Shown: piece after piece, positions 10,355 to 17,931 of the stretch
How the letters are laid out: each line of letters opens with the position of its first letter
How positions within the stretch are numbered: the first letter of the stretch is position 1
Assembly (NCBI GenBank): GCA_016713875.1
Contig: JADJOI010000002.1
Span: 1-64,000, forward strand
Direction: 5' to 3'
DNA from: Flavobacteriales bacterium
GTDB lineage: Bacteria > Bacteroidota > Bacteroidia > Flavobacteriales_F > PHOS-HE28
DNA: 64,000 nucleotides
Program-made: the position numbers and the translations under genes
Notes under the pieces: generated by a model
The model's input: only the letters and a program-made list of their open reading frames with translations
Databases searched by the model: none
Told to the model about the DNA's origin: nothing

Positions 10355-10362
10355 CTACATTC

Positions 10363-10389
10363 GAAAACCCGCGCTTAGCGCGGGTTTTC
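10363..10389 (+). terminator. perfect terminator-like hairpin at the left end of the tandem array
   Basis: The stem is 12 bp: GAAAACCCGCGC (10363-10374), loop TTA, GCGCGGGTTTTC (10378-10389). A-run and T-run on opposite sides make it usable in both directions. Only its right half is repeated in the following units. Confidence 0.7.
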
Positions 10390-10390
10390 T

Positions 10391-10992
10391 CATTCCGCCC
10401 TCCGGGGAATGGCGCCACGCTTGTGATCCTCCACCGGAGGATCACCGCTGGCGCCTCCTACGGGCTACTTCGGCTTAGCGCGGGTTTTCTCATTCCGCCC
10501 TCCGGGGAATGGCGCCACGCTTGTGGTCCTCCACCGGAGGATCACCGCTGGGGCCTCCTACGGGCTACTTCGGCTTAGCGCGGGTTTCTCATTCCGCCCT
10601 CCGGGGAATGGCGCCACGCTTGTGGTCCTCCACCGGAGATGATCACCGCTGGGGCCTCCTACGGGCTACTTCGGCTTAGCGCGGGTTTTCTCATTCCGCC
10701 CTCCGGGGAATGGCGCCACGCTTGCGATCCTCCACCGGAGGATCACCGCTGGGGCCTCCTACGGGCTACTTCGGCTTAGCGCGGGTTTTCTCATTCCGCC
10801 CTCCGGGGGAATGGCGCCACGCTTGCGATCCTCCACCGGAGGATCACCGCTGGCGCCTCCTACGGGCTACTTCGGCTTAGCGCGGGTTTTCTCATTCCGC
10901 CCTCCGGGGAATGGCGCCACGCTTGTGGTCCTCCACCGGAGGATCACCGCTGGGGCCTCCTACGGGCTACTTCGGCTTAGCGCGTTTTCTCG
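10391..10992. repeat. tandem array of six ~100-bp structured units
   Basis: Units start at 10391, 10491, 10590, 10692, 10792 and 10893 (periods 100, 99, 102, 100 and 101). Each carries CATTCCGCCCTCCGGGG, then GGCGCCACGCTTG, a hairpin with CCTCC-ACC-GGAGG at its tip, a partner TGGCGCC or TGGGGCC, CTACGGGCTAC and finally CTTAGCGCGGGTTTTCT. Differences between units are mostly in the hairpin arms (GTGATCC, GTGGTCC or GCGATCC). The last unit decays after 10980. The array lies between the integrated element and the polysaccharide operon. No protein-coding role is evident, although an open frame passes through it. Confidence 0.9.
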
Positions 10993-11108
10993 TCCAGCCT
11001 CCAGGAAACGGATCCACACTGGCGGTCCCTTCGCGGTTGAACGTGGACAAGGTCCTCGTCTGGTGCTCCCGCACCGCGCTGGGCGCAACCTCGGCACGGT
11101 TGCGCACG

Positions 11109-11116
11109 TATCTTTG
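11109..11116 (+). promoter_or_regulatory. Bacteroidota -7 box for the polysaccharide operon
   Basis: TATCTTTG matches TAnnTTTG exactly, 78 nt before the wza start. No TTG at the normal distance is seen. Transcription from here would include the palindrome at 11173-11188 in the leader. Confidence 0.55.
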
Positions 11117-11172
11117 GCGCTTGTCCGTCAAGGACTTGCCTTCCGGAGCGGGGATCGTTGTCCCTGCGGAGG

Positions 11173-11188
11173 GCGGTCCGCGGACCGC
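11173..11188. promoter_or_regulatory. perfect 16-bp palindrome just before wza
   Basis: GCGGTCCGCGGACCGC reads the same on both strands and ends six bases before the wza ATG, overlapping the position of a ribosome binding site. It could be an operator or a leader hairpin that masks the start. Confidence 0.45.
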
Positions 11189-11194
11189 ACTCGC

Positions 11195-11989
11195 ATGAAG
11201 GAGTTCAAGGGGATGGGATGGGGGCTGCTGGCCGCCTTGGTGCTGCTGACGGGCTGCGTCGGTGGGCGTCGCAACATCAACTACTTGCAGGACGGGTCGC
11301 TGACCCCGGGTGCGGCCAAGCTGTTCGAGAACCGCAAGTTCGAGTACCGGATCCAGGTGAACGATGTGCTCAGCATCCGTGTACTGGGGCTCGACGAGGC
11401 CACCCACCGCTTCTTCAATGTGGAAAGCCAGAACGGATTCCAAGGCGTGAACGATGCGGCGCTTTACGTGAACGGGTTCTCCGTGGACAAGAACGGACAG
11501 GTCCAGTTGCCCACGGTGGGCCGCATCAAGGTGCAGGGCCTCACGATGGGCGAGGCGCAGGACCTGGTGCAGCGCAAGATCAACGAGTACTTCACCAACG
11601 CCACCGTGATCCTCAAGCTGGTGAGCTTCCGCATCAGCGTGCTGGGCGATGTGCGCAACCCGGGCATGTACTTCATCTACAACAACCAGATCACCATCCT
11701 GGACGCGCTGGCGATGGCCGGCGGCCCCAACGAATATGGTGACAAGAGCAAGGTGACCCTCATGCGCCAGAGCGACCGCGGCGTCCAGGCCCTGTACGTG
11801 GACCTGTCCGGCACGGAGGTGCTGGCCAGCGAGTACTACTACCTGCTGCCGAACGATGTGGTGTACGTGCCCACGCTGAAGGCTCGCGCAGGCCGGATGA
11901 ACCTGGAGCTGCTGTCGGTGCTCTTCGGCGCGATCAGCGCCCTGGCCCTGGTGGCCAACGTGTTCATCCTCAACCAGAACAACAACTGA
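11195..11989 (+). CDS. wza: polysaccharide export outer-membrane lipoprotein (Wza-like)
   Basis: A 264-residue exit-channel protein for capsule or exopolysaccharide. The start at 11195 places a lipoprotein signal peptide at the N-terminus (MKEFKGMGWGLLAALVLLTGC, lipobox LTGC at residues 18-21). The Poly_export domain follows (FEYRIQVNDVLSIRVLGL, then DKNGQVQLPTVGRIKVQGLTMGEA), and then an SLBB beta-grasp segment (VSFRISVLGDVRNPGMYFI, ITILDALAMAGG). A C-terminal hydrophobic helix (LELLSVLFGAISALALVANVFIL) is typical of Bacteroidota members and may replace the octameric helical barrel. The stop overlaps the wzc start (TGATG), so the two are translationally coupled. Long open reading through the upstream repeats is not coding. 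Confidence 0.88.
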   Translation: MKEFKGMGWGLLAALVLLTGCVGGRRNINYLQDGSLTPGAAKLFENRKFEYRIQVNDVLSIRVLGLDEATHRFFNVESQNGFQGVNDAALYVNGFSVDKNGQVQLPTVGRIKVQGLTMGEAQDLVQRKINEYFTNATVILKLVSFRISVLGDVRNPGMYFIYNNQITILDALAMAGGPNEYGDKSKVTLMRQSDRGVQALYVDLSGTEVLASEYYYLLPNDVVYVPTLKARAGRMNLELLSVLFGAISALALVANVFILNQNNN

Positions 11990-14337
11990 TGGCCGCACAG
12001 ACCGGTACGGGAGACACCATCGACCTGAGGGCCATCTTCCGCAAGCTGGTGGCCAAGTGGTGGTTGTTCCTCATCACCCTCTCGCTTTCCGGGGCCGCAG
12101 CGGTGGCCTACCTGAAGACCACCCCGAAGCAGTTCCTGGTGAGCGCCACCATGCTGATGGGGGAGAAGAGCCGCAACAGTTTCGGGGGCGGGCAGGACGA
12201 GTTCCTCAAGGGGATGTCCTTCCTGCGCAGTGGAGGTGACATCGAGGACCACATCGCGATACTCACGTCCCGGTCCAACGTGGAGAAGACGCTCAAGCGC
12301 CTCGATTTCGGCATTTCCTTCTATGAGGAGCGGCGCTTCCTGAAACAGGAGCGCTACGACTATCCACCTTACAAGATCACGCTGGACACGGCCTCGTTGC
12401 AGATCACGGGCGTGCCCATCCACGTGTCGGTGGACCTGGCGGCCGGCACCTATCGCGTGAAGGCCGAGGGCAAGAACGTGCGCCTCTATAACGTGAAGCG
12501 CCAGGAGGTGGTGAGCGAGTTCATGGAGCAAGTGGACATCGACCAGACGGCCAAGGTGGGTGAGCCGTTCGTCGGGGACAAGCTCAGCTTCCATATCGAG
12601 TTCCCCGAGGACAGGCGCTACGATACCGAGAGCGACTACTACTTCTACATCAACAGCCTGGAGGGCCTCACCAAGCTGTATAAGGGCATCACGTTCGCCG
12701 AGCCGGCGAGCGACAACAGCAACATCGTGCAGCTGAGCGTGGTGGGCGAGGTGGTGAGCAAGGAGCGGAACTACCTGAACAAGCTGATGGAGACCTACAT
12801 CGAGGGCGAGCTGTACAAGCAGCAGCAGAAGGGTCTCAAGACGATCAACTTCATCGACAACCAGATCGGCACGGTGAGCGACTCGCTGCGGCAGGTGGAG
12901 AGCAGCATGGAGAGCTTCCGGGGCAGCAGCGGCGGCATGATGAGCGCCGGCACCACCAGCGATGCGTTGTTCCAGGAGCGTTCACGATTGGAGGACGAGC
13001 GCAGCGCGGTGATGCAGAAGCGGCAGTACTGCCAGACCATCCTCAGCAAGCTGCGCAGTGCGGAGGATTTCCGCAACGTGGCGGCCCCCTCCAGCTCGGG
13101 CATCGACGATCCGGTGCTCAACAACCTGGTGATCCAGCTCACCCAGCTCTACGCCGACCTGGCCGCCCAGAACCTGAGCACCGTGCGCAGCAACCCGACC
13201 ATCATCGCGATGGAGCGGAAGATCCAGAACATCAAGAGCTCGCTCATCGAGACCGCGGAGGGTCTGGTGAGCCAGGCCGACATCAGCATCGCGGAACTGA
13301 ACCGGCGCCTGGGCTCCATCAACTACCAGTTCAACCAGCTGCCCGAGAACGAGCGCCGCCTGGTGAACATCGAGCGGAAGTTCAAGCTGAGCGACAACCT
13401 GTACAACTACCTGATGGAGAAGCGCGCCGAGGCGGGCATCGCCATCGCGAGCGATCAGGTGGACAAGAGCGTGGTGGACGATGCGCGCATGAGCGGTTTC
13501 GGCCCCGTGGCCCCGGACAAGAAGACCGTGCTCGGCGGGGCCATGCTTCTAGGTCTGCTCCTTCCGCTCGGGTTCATCCTCATCCGCGACTTCCTCAACG
13601 ACCGCATCGAGCATCTGGACGAGCTGAAGCGCGTGAGCCCGATACCTGTGCTGGCCACCATACCGGGCGGCAAGCGCAAACGGGTGCTGCCCAACGAGCC
13701 CAAGTCGCTGCTGGCCGAGTCGTTCCGTACGGCCCGTATCAACCTGCAGTACCTCAACGCCAACGCGGCCCGGCAGGTGATCGGTTTCACATCCAGCACG
13801 AGCGGTGAGGGCAAGACGTTCTGTGCGGTGAACCTCGCGAGCGTGATGGCCATGAGCGGTCAACGCACGCTGATCATCGACGCCGACATGCGCCGGCCCC
13901 GCCTGGAGGAGACCTTGGAACTGAAAGCCGGACAGGGTTTGAGCAACTACCTGATCGGCGAGTGCCAGCTCAGCGACATCATCCGCCGAAGCGACGTCGA
14001 AGGGCTCGACGTGATCACCGCCGGCCCCGTCCCGCCCAATCCGCTCGAACTGGTGGAGTTGCCGCGCATGGCCGAGCTCTTCCAGCACTTGCGCGGCCGC
14101 TACGATCAGATCATCGTTGACGCCTCGCCGATGGGGCTGGTGAGCGAGTATGTGATCCTGGCCCGCCACATCGACGTCACCCTGTACGTGGTGCGACAGA
14201 ACCGCACCCACCGCAAGGCGCTCCGGATCATCAATGAGATGTACGTGGAGAAGAAGGTGGGCCGGATCGACCTGTTGCTCAACGATGTGAAGGCCGGCGA
14301 GGGCTACGGTGACGGCTACGGCTACTACACCAAATAG
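11989..14337 (+). CDS. wzc: polysaccharide co-polymerase / bacterial tyrosine kinase (Wzc-like)
   Basis: A 782-residue inner-membrane protein of the PCP-2a type. It has an N-terminal Wzz domain with the first membrane helix (WWLFLITLSLSGAAAVAYL, residues about 24-42), a long periplasmic coiled-coil region (about 260-480) with the GNVR-like part, and a second helix near 510-530 (GGAMLLGLLLPLGFILI). The cytoplasmic BY-kinase domain has Walker A in STSGEGKTFCAVN (about 604-616), Walker A' in LIIDADMRRPR and Walker B near DQIIVDASP. The tail is tyrosine-rich (GYGDGYGYYTK), the usual autophosphorylation cluster. It sets chain length and couples Wzy polymerisation to Wza export. It starts in the wza stop codon. 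Confidence 0.92.
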   Translation: MAAQTGTGDTIDLRAIFRKLVAKWWLFLITLSLSGAAAVAYLKTTPKQFLVSATMLMGEKSRNSFGGGQDEFLKGMSFLRSGGDIEDHIAILTSRSNVEKTLKRLDFGISFYEERRFLKQERYDYPPYKITLDTASLQITGVPIHVSVDLAAGTYRVKAEGKNVRLYNVKRQEVVSEFMEQVDIDQTAKVGEPFVGDKLSFHIEFPEDRRYDTESDYYFYINSLEGLTKLYKGITFAEPASDNSNIVQLSVVGEVVSKERNYLNKLMETYIEGELYKQQQKGLKTINFIDNQIGTVSDSLRQVESSMESFRGSSGGMMSAGTTSDALFQERSRLEDERSAVMQKRQYCQTILSKLRSAEDFRNVAAPSSSGIDDPVLNNLVIQLTQLYADLAAQNLSTVRSNPTIIAMERKIQNIKSSLIETAEGLVSQADISIAELNRRLGSINYQFNQLPENERRLVNIERKFKLSDNLYNYLMEKRAEAGIAIASDQVDKSVVDDARMSGFGPVAPDKKTVLGGAMLLGLLLPLGFILIRDFLNDRIEHLDELKRVSPIPVLATIPGGKRKRVLPNEPKSLLAESFRTARINLQYLNANAARQVIGFTSSTSGEGKTFCAVNLASVMAMSGQRTLIIDADMRRPRLEETLELKAGQGLSNYLIGECQLSDIIRRSDVEGLDVITAGPVPPNPLELVELPRMAELFQHLRGRYDQIIVDASPMGLVSEYVILARHIDVTLYVVRQNRTHRKALRIINEMYVEKKVGRIDLLLNDVKAGEGYGDGYGYYTK

Positions 14338-14350
14338 GCCCGCCGGACGC

Positions 14351-15670
14351 ATGCTGCGCACCGAAGGGTTCAGAAAGTACCTGGGCAACACCTCCTGGCT
14401 TTTCGGAGAGCAGGTGGTGCGCCTCGTGGTGGTGCTGGTCACCGGCATCTACGTCGCTCGCTACCTGGGCGATGCGCTCTTCGGTCAGTTGAACTACGCC
14501 ACGGGCTTCGTGGGCATGTTCTTCGCGCTCAGCGCCATGGGTGTGGACCAGATCATCGTGCGCGACCTGGTGCAGCGTCCGGAACGGCGCGACGAGCTGC
14601 TGGGTACGGCGGCCTTCATCAAACTGGTGGGCTCCGTGCTGCTGCTCGTGGTGGTGTTGGCCGCCACCTTCATCAAGGGGATGGACGGCCTGACGGCGAC
14701 GCTCGTGGTGGTCATCGCCGGGGCCGAACTGTTCCGTCCCTTCAGCGTGATCGAACACCTCTTCATGGCCCGGGTGGACGCCAAGAGCTCCGTCAGGGTG
14801 CAGTTCGCGCAGGTGCTGATCAGCGCCGCGTTCAAGCTCGCCCTCATCGCCCTCCGGGCCCCGCTGATCTGGTTCGCGTGGGTCTACGTGCTGGAGACGT
14901 TCGTGCTGGCCGCGGGGTATTCCCTGGCCCTGGCACGCGACGGAGCGAGCTGGAGGACCTGGACCGTTTCCCGCTCCACCTTGAGGTATCTGGTGAACGA
15001 GAGCTGGCCCATGCTGGTGTACGGGGTGGCGCTGTACATCCAGGCCAAGATCGACCAGGTGATGATCGGTGACATGCTCGCCTCCACCATGGGGCAGGAG
15101 GCCGCCTACGCCGAGGTGGGCCAATACTCCGTGGCGCTGAAGATGATCGAGGCCATGGGCTTCCTGCCGGTGATCGTCCAGAAAAGCCTGGCGCCCGCCA
15201 TCACCCGGGCGAAAGTGCAGGATCCCGCCCTCTACGCGGACCGCCTGCTGAACCAGTACCGACTGATGTTCCTGATGTTCCTGGTGACCTCCGTGCCCCT
15301 GTACTTCCTGGCCAAGCCGCTGATCGTGTGGCTGTACGGGGAGGCCTTCGAACCGGCTGGCGCCCTGTTGTCGCTCTTCGCCATCCGGCTGTTCTTCACC
15401 AACATGGGCGTGGCGAAGGCGAGCTTCATCACCAACGAGGGGTTGTTCCGCTACTCGCTGCTCACGGCGGTGGTGGGCGCCGGCCTCAACATCGCCATCA
15501 ACTATTTCCTGATCCCCCCGTTCAAGTCCATCGGCGCGATCTGGGCCACGATCGGTTCGTTCCTCGTCAGCATCTTCCTGATGGACCTGCTGTTCACCCG
15601 CACCCGGGTGAACTTCCGCTGGATGGTGCACGGCATGGCCACGTTCTGGCGGTTCCACCGCGCCACCTGA
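14351..15670 (+). CDS. wzx: Wzx-like polysaccharide flippase
   Basis: A 439-residue multi-pass inner-membrane protein of the MOP/polysaccharide transporter superfamily. About 12 hydrophobic segments are visible, from WLFGEQVVRLVVVLVTGIYVARYLG at the N-terminus to IGAIWATIGSFLVSIFLMDLLF near the end. It flips undecaprenyl-linked repeat units. I chose the ATG at 14351, 13 nt after the wzc stop. An in-frame GTG/ATG at 14309 inside wzc would add 14 residues that look like frame-shadow of the kinase tail. Position between wzc and the transferases supports the role. Substrate is unknown. Confidence 0.85.
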   Translation: MLRTEGFRKYLGNTSWLFGEQVVRLVVVLVTGIYVARYLGDALFGQLNYATGFVGMFFALSAMGVDQIIVRDLVQRPERRDELLGTAAFIKLVGSVLLLVVVLAATFIKGMDGLTATLVVVIAGAELFRPFSVIEHLFMARVDAKSSVRVQFAQVLISAAFKLALIALRAPLIWFAWVYVLETFVLAAGYSLALARDGASWRTWTVSRSTLRYLVNESWPMLVYGVALYIQAKIDQVMIGDMLASTMGQEAAYAEVGQYSVALKMIEAMGFLPVIVQKSLAPAITRAKVQDPALYADRLLNQYRLMFLMFLVTSVPLYFLAKPLIVWLYGEAFEPAGALLSLFAIRLFFTNMGVAKASFITNEGLFRYSLLTAVVGAGLNIAINYFLIPPFKSIGAIWATIGSFLVSIFLMDLLFTRTRVNFRWMVHGMATFWRFHRAT

Positions 15671-15674
15671 GCCC

Positions 15675-16922
15675 ATGGACCGGCATCTCGTACCCGTACG
15701 CCCAACGCTCTTCGCCGAGCGCTCCTGCCCACGCTGTGGGTCTGGGGCTCCCGATGCGCTGGGCGTGGTCGTCCCCGGCGTCCATGTCCTTGGCGACTAC
15801 CGCTGCAAGGCCTGTGGCTACGCCTTCCTCCACGACCTGCCCGTGGGCTTCGCGGTGGACCACGACGTGGCCATCGGACGGGAGGACGGAACGCTCCACG
15901 ACAGCAGGAATGCCGAGGGCTGGGTATGGGGCCCACTGCTGGAGGGCTTCAGGAACCCCTCGGCCCGGGAGGTGCGGGTCGAACGCCGGGTGCTTCGTCC
16001 CGCCAAGCGTGTGGTGATCCTGAACACCTTGGATTTCCTGTACGGCCACGTGCTGCTGAAGCTCTGGAACGCGCAGTACTACCTGGACGCGCACAAGGAC
16101 CTCGGTCTGGTGCTGATCCTGCCGAAGAGCTTCGCGTGGATGGTGCCCGAGGGCACCGCGGAGGTGTGGGAGGTGGACCTTCGGCTGGGCGAGGCCCATG
16201 GCTGGTACCCATCCATCGACCGGTTCGTGCAGGAGCGCCTGGGCGAGTACGAGGAGGTCTACTTCGGCAAGGGCTATGCCCATCCGGATAAGAGCACGAT
16301 CGACATCCGTCGTTTCTGTGGTGTGGAACCCTTCGACCTGGAACGGTTCGACACGGCGCCGCGACACATCACCTTCGTTCTGCGAGATGACCGGCTCTGG
16401 TATCGGTCGCGGATGATGCGCTTCGCGGACCGGGTGTTCCGTCGTCTGGGCCTGCACGCCATCTTCGGAACGGTCTTCATCGCGGACCAGGAACGTCTCG
16501 CGCGCGCCACCCTGCGCCGCATCCGCAGGCGCTATCCGGATGCCCAGGCCACTTTCGTGGGCCTTGGGGATGCCGGTGCCGAACGCGACGGGGTGAATGA
16601 CCTGCGCACCCGCCGGATGAGCGTGGAGGTGGAGCTGGCCTGGTGCCGGGCCTATGCGGCGAGCCAGTTCGTGATCGGCGTCCACGGATCGAACATGCTG
16701 CTGCCAACGGCGCTGGCCGGCGGCTGCATCGAGGTGCTCCCCTACGACCGCTACCGCAACATCGTTCAGGATGTGGCGGTGCGGCAACGCGACGTGATGC
16801 AGCTCTTCCTCTACCGCTTCGTGGACGAGCACGTGTCACCGGGCGCCGTGGCGCGTCACGCGATCTCCATGTTCGCGGACCACCGGGTCTTCCACCGCAA
16901 CAACCGCATCAACATCTACTGA
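15675..16922 (+). CDS. putative glycosyltransferase-like protein with N-terminal zinc ribbon
   Basis: 415 residues, starting four nt after wzx. Residues 18-21 (CPRC) and 44-47 (CKAC) form two CxxC knuckles of a rubredoxin-like zinc ribbon. The middle part has R-rich segments (ITFVLRDDRLWYRSRMM) as in sugar-nucleotide-binding folds. Near residues 335-350 is GVHGSNMLLPTALAGG followed by CIEVLPYD. That GxHG(a/s)...P.A..G...iE.....  arrangement resembles the GT61/EOGT-like (DUF563) glycosyltransferase C-terminal domain, by recall. No signal peptide or membrane helix was seen, so it is probably cytoplasmic. The ribbon is not something I know from capsule glycosyltransferases. It could instead be a regulator or a modifying enzyme. 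Confidence 0.5.
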   Translation: MDRHLVPVRPTLFAERSCPRCGSGAPDALGVVVPGVHVLGDYRCKACGYAFLHDLPVGFAVDHDVAIGREDGTLHDSRNAEGWVWGPLLEGFRNPSAREVRVERRVLRPAKRVVILNTLDFLYGHVLLKLWNAQYYLDAHKDLGLVLILPKSFAWMVPEGTAEVWEVDLRLGEAHGWYPSIDRFVQERLGEYEEVYFGKGYAHPDKSTIDIRRFCGVEPFDLERFDTAPRHITFVLRDDRLWYRSRMMRFADRVFRRLGLHAIFGTVFIADQERLARATLRRIRRRYPDAQATFVGLGDAGAERDGVNDLRTRRMSVEVELAWCRAYAASQFVIGVHGSNMLLPTALAGGCIEVLPYDRYRNIVQDVAVRQRDVMQLFLYRFVDEHVSPGAVARHAISMFADHRVFHRNNRINIY

Positions 16923-16927
16923 CCGCG

Positions 16928-17920
16928 ATGCCCGAACCGCAACAGACCCCGCCGCTCACCGCGCCGGTGCTGCTCATCGCCTTCAACAGGATCGCGCCCA
17001 CGCGCCAGGTGTTCAACGCCATCCGGGCGGCGCGCCCCACGAAGCTGTACCTCGCCTGTGACGGGCCTCGGAACGCTGAGGAGGCGGAGCGGTGCGAGGA
17101 AGTGCGTGCGCTGGCCCGCGAAGTGGACTGGCCCTGCGAGCTGCACACACGGTTCAACGAGCGCAACCTGGGACTGCGCAAAGGGGTGAGCAGCGCGATC
17201 GCCTGGTTCTTCGAGCACGAGCCGGAGGGCATCGTACTGGAGGACGACACCCTGCCGGTGCCCACCTTCTTCCGGTTCTGCCAGGAGCTGCTGGAGCGTT
17301 ACCGCCATGATGAGCGCGTATGGGTGATCATGGGCAACAACCTGATGGATGACTGGCCGGGCGGCACGGATGGCTCCTACTACTACAGTGCGCACGGATA
17401 CGGGGCCCCTTGGGGCTGGGCCAGCTGGCGTCGCACGTGGTCCCACTACGACGTGGACATGGGGGCATGGCCGGCTTTGAAGCAAAGCCCGTTGCTGAAG
17501 GCCTTCTTTCTGGACCGCCGAGAGGAGGAGGACGTGCACAGCATGTTCGACTACGTGCATTGCGGGCGGATGAACTCGTGGTCCTACCAGCTCGACATCA
17601 CGCGGGTGATGAACCATGGCCTCAACATCCTTCCGGCGGTGAACCTGATCCGCAACATCGGGTTCGGTGCGGACGGTACGCACACGGTGGATCTTTCGGA
17701 CCCGCGGAACAAGGACACCGCGCGCGACATCGCCTTCCCGCTGCAGCATCCGCGGTTCATGATGCTGGACGCCCGGCGCGACACGGCGTACTTCCGGCGC
17801 TTCATCGGCAGCACGCCGTCCTACCGGTTCAAACGGTCGTTGAAGGCCCTGCTCGGCGGTCCCGATGGGACCATGCTGAAGGCCCTCTCGTCCATCAAGG
17901 CTAAGTTAGGCGGGCGATAG
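16928..17920 (+). CDS. GT-A fold glycosyltransferase
   Basis: 330 residues, five nt after the previous gene. The N-terminal APVLLIAFNRIAPTRQVFNAI is the first beta-strand and helix of a nucleotide-diphospho-sugar transferase. EGIVLEDDTLPVPTFFRF (residues about 100-117) supplies the acidic metal-binding triad, and GAPWGWASWRRTW follows. This combination is common in Bacteroidota proteins annotated as nucleotide-diphospho-sugar transferases or HlpA-like proteins in surface polysaccharide loci. It is cytoplasmic and acts on an undecaprenyl-linked acceptor, by inference from context. The donor sugar cannot be told. The stop is TAG and wzy starts 12 nt downstream. Confidence 0.75.
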   Translation: MPEPQQTPPLTAPVLLIAFNRIAPTRQVFNAIRAARPTKLYLACDGPRNAEEAERCEEVRALAREVDWPCELHTRFNERNLGLRKGVSSAIAWFFEHEPEGIVLEDDTLPVPTFFRFCQELLERYRHDERVWVIMGNNLMDDWPGGTDGSYYYSAHGYGAPWGWASWRRTWSHYDVDMGAWPALKQSPLLKAFFLDRREEEDVHSMFDYVHCGRMNSWSYQLDITRVMNHGLNILPAVNLIRNIGFGADGTHTVDLSDPRNKDTARDIAFPLQHPRFMMLDARRDTAYFRRFIGSTPSYRFKRSLKALLGGPDGTMLKALSSIKAKLGGR

Positions 17921-17931
17921 GCCAACGCCGG

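Noticed and set aside
10260..10360. A second tRNA gene at 10.3 kb
   Set aside because: Only the 3' part (T-loop-like GGTTCAATT and CCCCTACGGGCTAC) is present. No matching 5' acceptor strand, D-arm or anticodon arm can be found upstream.
10391..10992. CRISPR array
   Set aside because: The units are about 100 bp, nearly identical throughout and have no unique spacers; no cas gene is near.
10811..11194. N-terminal extension of wza through the repeats
   Set aside because: The in-frame start at 10811 would translate tandem repeat DNA and hide the lipoprotein signal that begins at 11195.
14279..15676. 465-codon open frame on the minus strand
   Set aside because: Antisense to the flippase; low-complexity His/Glu/Gln/Gly sequence without any domain.
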